A stretch of DNA of 8,014 bases. Origin: Candidatus Saccharimonadota bacterium. Lineage in GTDB: Bacteria > Patescibacteriota > Saccharimonadia > Saccharimonadales > UBA4665. The stretch covers positions 1 through 8,014 of the forward strand of contig JAQGGU010000047.1 in assembly GCA_028289265.1 (NCBI GenBank), written 5' to 3'. Below are positions 5,401 through 8,014 of this stretch, piece by piece. The notes under the pieces are model-generated. The model was not told the origin of the DNA. It did not search any database and worked only from the letters and a program-made list of their open reading frames with translations. The translations under genes and the position numbers were made by a program. The number at the start of each line of letters is the position of its first letter. The stretch's first letter is position 1.

Positions 5401-6621
5401 CTAACGAGCGTTAATAGCAACGCCTGTTTCACTGAGGCGGTATTTGAGATCATGATATGAATTCATAAAATTGATGAATGCCTCATACGGAGATTCGTAC
5501 GGACTGAAATAGGCATGGATGTCACCATCACTGAACCACTTCGTACACATATAGTAGAAATGGTCAGACGTTTGCAGTCGGCGCCAATCCTCGATAAGTG
5601 CCAGATCGTGTGTGGCTATGACACTTTCCTGGAGGTCATATAGAGCATTGATGGACTCTTGCTGCATGGCATTACCCAGCCAAGCCGATAGGTCACGCTC
5701 TGAATCCGCCCAGGTAGTCGTGTAGGGTACGTCGACCATATCCTTTGACTCAAAATTATCTATAGCCTCGCTGACGGTCATAAAGGTATTTCCCTTGGTC
5801 TTCAACCACTGCTTCGGGAGGTGTTCAAGGAAACTGAAGATACCGGACTCATTCCACTGGTGCTCGCCAAATGTTTCGTAGTCCATGAAGAGGTTAAAAT
5901 TGGTCGCTTCAGTGTCCGAGTTCAGCCAGTCCGTAAACTTGTCAGCGGTCAGCGGCCATTCAGTCCAGCTTTGGTCGCCAAAGCGGAACGCGATATCATC
6001 GCTGAGCTTATAGTTCTTCATTAGAAGCCGGATATTATTAGTGTAGGACGGACGGTAGACATGGTTTGCGCTGCGCCATCCAAGAACCTTGTCCCATCCC
6101 TCGGCAAGAATACCCTTATAACCGGCTTTGTCGGCCCAGTAGGCGAGGTCGTTATTATAAGCAAGCTCGGTGTTACGGAAGACTTTTGGTGTCTGGCCGA
6201 ATAGTTCTTCTACTTTTTCGCGGTGCATTTTGACCTGCATTTCGAACTCGGCACGCGAGTAGAAAAAGGCCAAACTGTGGTGGTAGGTTTCGCCGACGAT
6301 CTCAACCTGGCCCGTTGCCATAATATCTTTGAAAGACTGTAGGGCTTTTGGCGACCACTTTTCCAGTTGTTCAAGCACAGTACCTGTGATGGACATACTT
6401 ACCTTGAACTCCGGGTGGGCTTTGAGAAGTTTCAGAAGCTTCGCATTTGTGGGCAGATATGACTTTTCGGCCACCTTGTGTAAGATGCGCTCATTGCTTT
6501 CGCGTGATTCGTACTCGCCATCAAAGTAGTCATGGTTCGTACCGGCATCAAATATAGTGTAGTTCCGTATTCGGTATGGCTGGTGAACGTGTAGATACAA
6601 AATAATGGCTTTTTTGCTCAT
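5401..6621 (-). CDS. GH57 alpha-amylase-like glycoside hydrolase
   Basis: The product is a 406-residue enzyme of family GH57, which hydrolyses or transfers alpha-1,4/1,6-glucans by a retaining mechanism in a (beta/alpha)7 barrel. The conserved regions are visible in order: HVHQP (11-15), GETYHHS (110-116), FRNTEL (148-153) with likely nucleophile Glu152, MDYETFGEHQW (246-256) with likely acid/base Asp247, and TSDHFYYM (351-358). The FRNTEL and DYETFGEH forms and the short length fit the archaeal-type alpha-amylase subgroup rather than GH57 branching enzymes, which are usually longer. There is no signal peptide. The ATG overlaps the GT4 stop in an ATGA, so translation is probably coupled; AAGGAAGG lies 11 nt upstream. 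It sits between GT4 and GH15 in one operon, consistent with making shorter glucans for GH15 or trimming the GT4 product. Confidence 0.9.
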   Translation of the reverse strand: MSKKAIILYLHVHQPYRIRNYTIFDAGTNHDYFDGEYESRESNERILHKVAEKSYLPTNAKLLKLLKAHPEFKVSMSITGTVLEQLEKWSPKALQSFKDIMATGQVEIVGETYHHSLAFFYSRAEFEMQVKMHREKVEELFGQTPKVFRNTELAYNNDLAYWADKAGYKGILAEGWDKVLGWRSANHVYRPSYTNNIRLLMKNYKLSDDIAFRFGDQSWTEWPLTADKFTDWLNSDTEATNFNLFMDYETFGEHQWNESGIFSFLEHLPKQWLKTKGNTFMTVSEAIDNFESKDMVDVPYTTTWADSERDLSAWLGNAMQQESINALYDLQESVIATHDLALIEDWRRLQTSDHFYYMCTKWFSDGDIHAYFSPYESPYEAFINFMNSYHDLKYRLSETGVAINAR

Positions 6622-7835
6622 GCCGCAACCAACCTTCCTTCAGCAGAAACATGCCGGTCGTATATATTACAAACTTTGTGGGCGGCGTCATCCCATGATA
6701 ATTGCATCAATTCCTGGAAGGCATTGTGGTGCAGCTCTTCCCGAAGCGTGTCGCTGCGCACTACGGCCGTCATTTGGTTAGCCATTTCATGCGTATCCCA
6801 TGAGTCGACTCTCAGGCAATTCTTAATGGATTCGCCGACGCCGGACTGATTACTGATTAAAACGGGTGAACCGTATTCTATTGCTTCAAGTGCTGTCAGT
6901 CCGTAGGGCTCAGATATGGAAGGCATGACGAAGAGGTCCGCGATACCAAAACTGTCGCGCCAGTTTTTGCCGCGTTGGAAACCAGTAAAAATAACGTTTT
7001 TCGAGATACCAAGCTCAGCCGCGAGTTCTATGAGTTCGAAGTACTGCTCGCCATTACCGACTATCAGGAACATAGTCTTCGGCTCACGGGCAACTACTTC
7101 TTTGGCGGCATAGAGAAGATTGAATAGGCCTTTTTGGATAGTCAATCGGCCGACATTAGTGATAATGCGCCAACCCTCTTCCTTGAGACGCACGAGGTAT
7201 TTGTATGCGTTGCGGTCATCTAACGGGATCATTAGTTCACGGTCAATGCTGTTGTGCACCACTTCGATCTTATCCGCCGGGATGTCATACTCTTCGACGA
7301 TCATACGCTTGGTAATGGCACTCACGGCAATGATTCGGTCCGCCATTTGAAAGGCGATAGATTCAATCTCGCGTACAACAGGGTTGCCCTTACCACCACC
7401 TGCGCGGTCACGTTCAATAGAGTGGACGTGAAGTACGAGCGGGCATTTGCTATATGCTTGGGCGCGAAGGCCAGCCTTGAAAGTCAACCAATCATGGGCG
7501 TGTATTACATCGAATTCACGACCGGCAACCATCTTAGCTACTGACTTTTCGTAGAGTGCCTGCTGGCCAACAATGTCGAGCCATTCCTCGCGGCCGTCTT
7601 CGTAGACGTATTTATTGCTATCGTAGACGCCGCCCGCTTCTATCACTGACAGGACATCCTGCGGGTGTGCGGCAGTGATATTCATGAAATCTATGTCGTG
7701 AGATGCCTTGTAGGGAAGGATAAATTCAATGTCGACATCTTTTTTTGCGAGAGCTTTACAGAGCTGGTAGCAAGCTACACCCAATCCGCCGCTGTTGTGT
7801 GGGGGTAATTCCCACCCAAGCATCAAGATTTTCAT
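6618..7835 (-). CDS. GT4 glycosyltransferase, glycogen/starch synthase-like
   Basis: The product is a 405-residue GT-B fold retaining glycosyltransferase of family GT4. The N-terminal domain begins MKILMLGWELPPHNSGGLG, where the SGGLG loop corresponds to the substrate-binding glycine loop of glycogen synthases, and carries HAHDW (112-116). The C-terminal domain has GRLTIQKG (Arg230 and Lys235 for the sugar-nucleotide phosphates) and the E-x7-E motif EPYGLTALE (Glu309, Glu317). In the family, such enzymes extend alpha-1,4-glucan from ADP- or UDP-glucose. The association with GH57 and GH15 supports that role, although GT4 covers many donors and acceptors, so the exact product is inferred. No membrane segment is present. 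It is the first gene of the operon, with a promoter at 7879-7907 and AGGA (7848-7845) 9 nt before the ATG. Its TGA stop overlaps the GH57 ATG. No ADP-glucose pyrophosphorylase or classical branching enzyme is in the window. Confidence 0.88.
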   Translation of the reverse strand: MKILMLGWELPPHNSGGLGVACYQLCKALAKKDVDIEFILPYKASHDIDFMNITAAHPQDVLSVIEAGGVYDSNKYVYEDGREEWLDIVGQQALYEKSVAKMVAGREFDVIHAHDWLTFKAGLRAQAYSKCPLVLHVHSIERDRAGGGKGNPVVREIESIAFQMADRIIAVSAITKRMIVEEYDIPADKIEVVHNSIDRELMIPLDDRNAYKYLVRLKEEGWRIITNVGRLTIQKGLFNLLYAAKEVVAREPKTMFLIVGNGEQYFELIELAAELGISKNVIFTGFQRGKNWRDSFGIADLFVMPSISEPYGLTALEAIEYGSPVLISNQSGVGESIKNCLRVDSWDTHEMANQMTAVVRSDTLREELHHNAFQELMQLSWDDAAHKVCNIYDRHVSAEGRLVAA

Positions 7836-7838
7836 CTC

Positions 7839-7877
7839 TATTTGTCCTGTTGCCTCTACGCTTATGTTATTTGTCCT
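7839..7877 (-). repeat. Two 10-bp direct repeats in the leader of the glucan operon
   Basis: On the minus strand, AGGACAAATA occurs at 7877-7868 and again at 7848-7839, a period of 29 bp. The first copy spans the predicted transcription start and the second provides the AGGA Shine-Dalgarno of the GT4 gene. Identity over all ten bases and the position suggest a possible operator pair, but chance plus ribosome-site similarity is not excluded. Confidence 0.4.
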
Positions 7878-7878
7878 C

Positions 7879-7907
7879 AGTATATGACTTTTTTACAGCA
7901 AGCACAA
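7879..7907 (-). promoter_or_regulatory. Promoter of the GT4-GH57-GH15 operon
   Basis: On the minus strand, TTGTGC (7907-7902) and TATACT (7884-7879, 5 of 6 matches) are 17 nt apart. The start would be near 7872, giving a leader of about 37 nt. No other strong promoter is apparent inside the operon. Confidence 0.55.
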
Positions 7908-8014
7908 CCGCTATGTGAGATTTTTTATAGCGCTAGTGGTTCGAGTAAGTGAATTGATATCTCAAGGGGTGGATGGGGGCCGGTTGATGAGAGACAGGAC
8001 TAGTCGCACGGCTG
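7908..8014. other. Right edge, no supported gene
   Basis: Two short open stretches reach the edge. On the plus strand, GTG at 7969 and ATG at 7987 open a frame to the end (MRDRTSRTA), preceded by a G-rich stretch. On the minus strand, a frame is open from the edge down to a TAG near 7935. Either could be the tip of a neighbouring gene, but both are too short to judge. Confidence 0.3.

Noticed and set aside
7950..8014. Start of a divergent plus-strand gene at 7987 (MRDRTSRTA)
   Set aside because: Only nine codons are visible and the -10 candidates are weak. The opposite strand is also open, so coding cannot be supported.

Overview
The window looks like a chromosomal segment of a small-genome bacterium, most likely Candidatus Saccharibacteria (TM7) or a close Patescibacteria/CPR relative. 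The reasons are: a solitary prepilin whose processing site reads RG|DTIVEV; a cysteine-free bL33; a cytoplasmic GT4-GH57-GH15 glucan cluster; short intergenic gaps; and normal use of TGA as a stop (the glycosyltransferase ends in TGA within an ATGA overlap), which argues against the recoded Gracilibacteria/SR1 lineages. This placement is inference from protein style, not from a search.

Left part (1-1590). The C-terminal half of a clamp-loader delta' subunit enters from the left edge. A membrane-anchored TPR protein follows on the same strand. It has no Shine-Dalgarno but an extended -10 box immediately before its ATG, so it may be read from a leaderless mRNA. A DUF2267 protein converges on it from the minus strand.

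Middle part (1590-3400). This is a stable-RNA region. tRNA-Thr(TGT) and tRNA-Tyr(GTA) lie on the minus strand and end at a GNRA-loop terminator. tRNA-Thr(GGT) lies on the plus strand and ends at a bidirectional terminator. Between the two threonine tRNAs is an unassigned transcription unit of about 120 nt. It has a near-consensus promoter with an AT-rich upstream tract, a hairpin at the predicted 5' end, a G-poor linker with repeated A-rich/GCC(C) boxes, a palindrome, and an intrinsic terminator. It has no credible ORF and is the best candidate here for something undescribed. A type IV pilin-like gene and rpmG (bL33) diverge from a compact shared promoter region.

Right part (3400-7840). One minus-strand operon encodes a GT4 glycogen/starch-synthase-like glycosyltransferase, a GH57 alpha-amylase-like enzyme (ATGA overlap) and a GH15 glucoamylase-like enzyme (26-nt gap, strong SD, GTG start). 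None has a signal peptide, so together they suggest an intracellular alpha-glucan make-and-break module. Its promoter and leader hold a 10-bp direct repeat with a 29-bp period. The last ~100 bases hold no supported gene.
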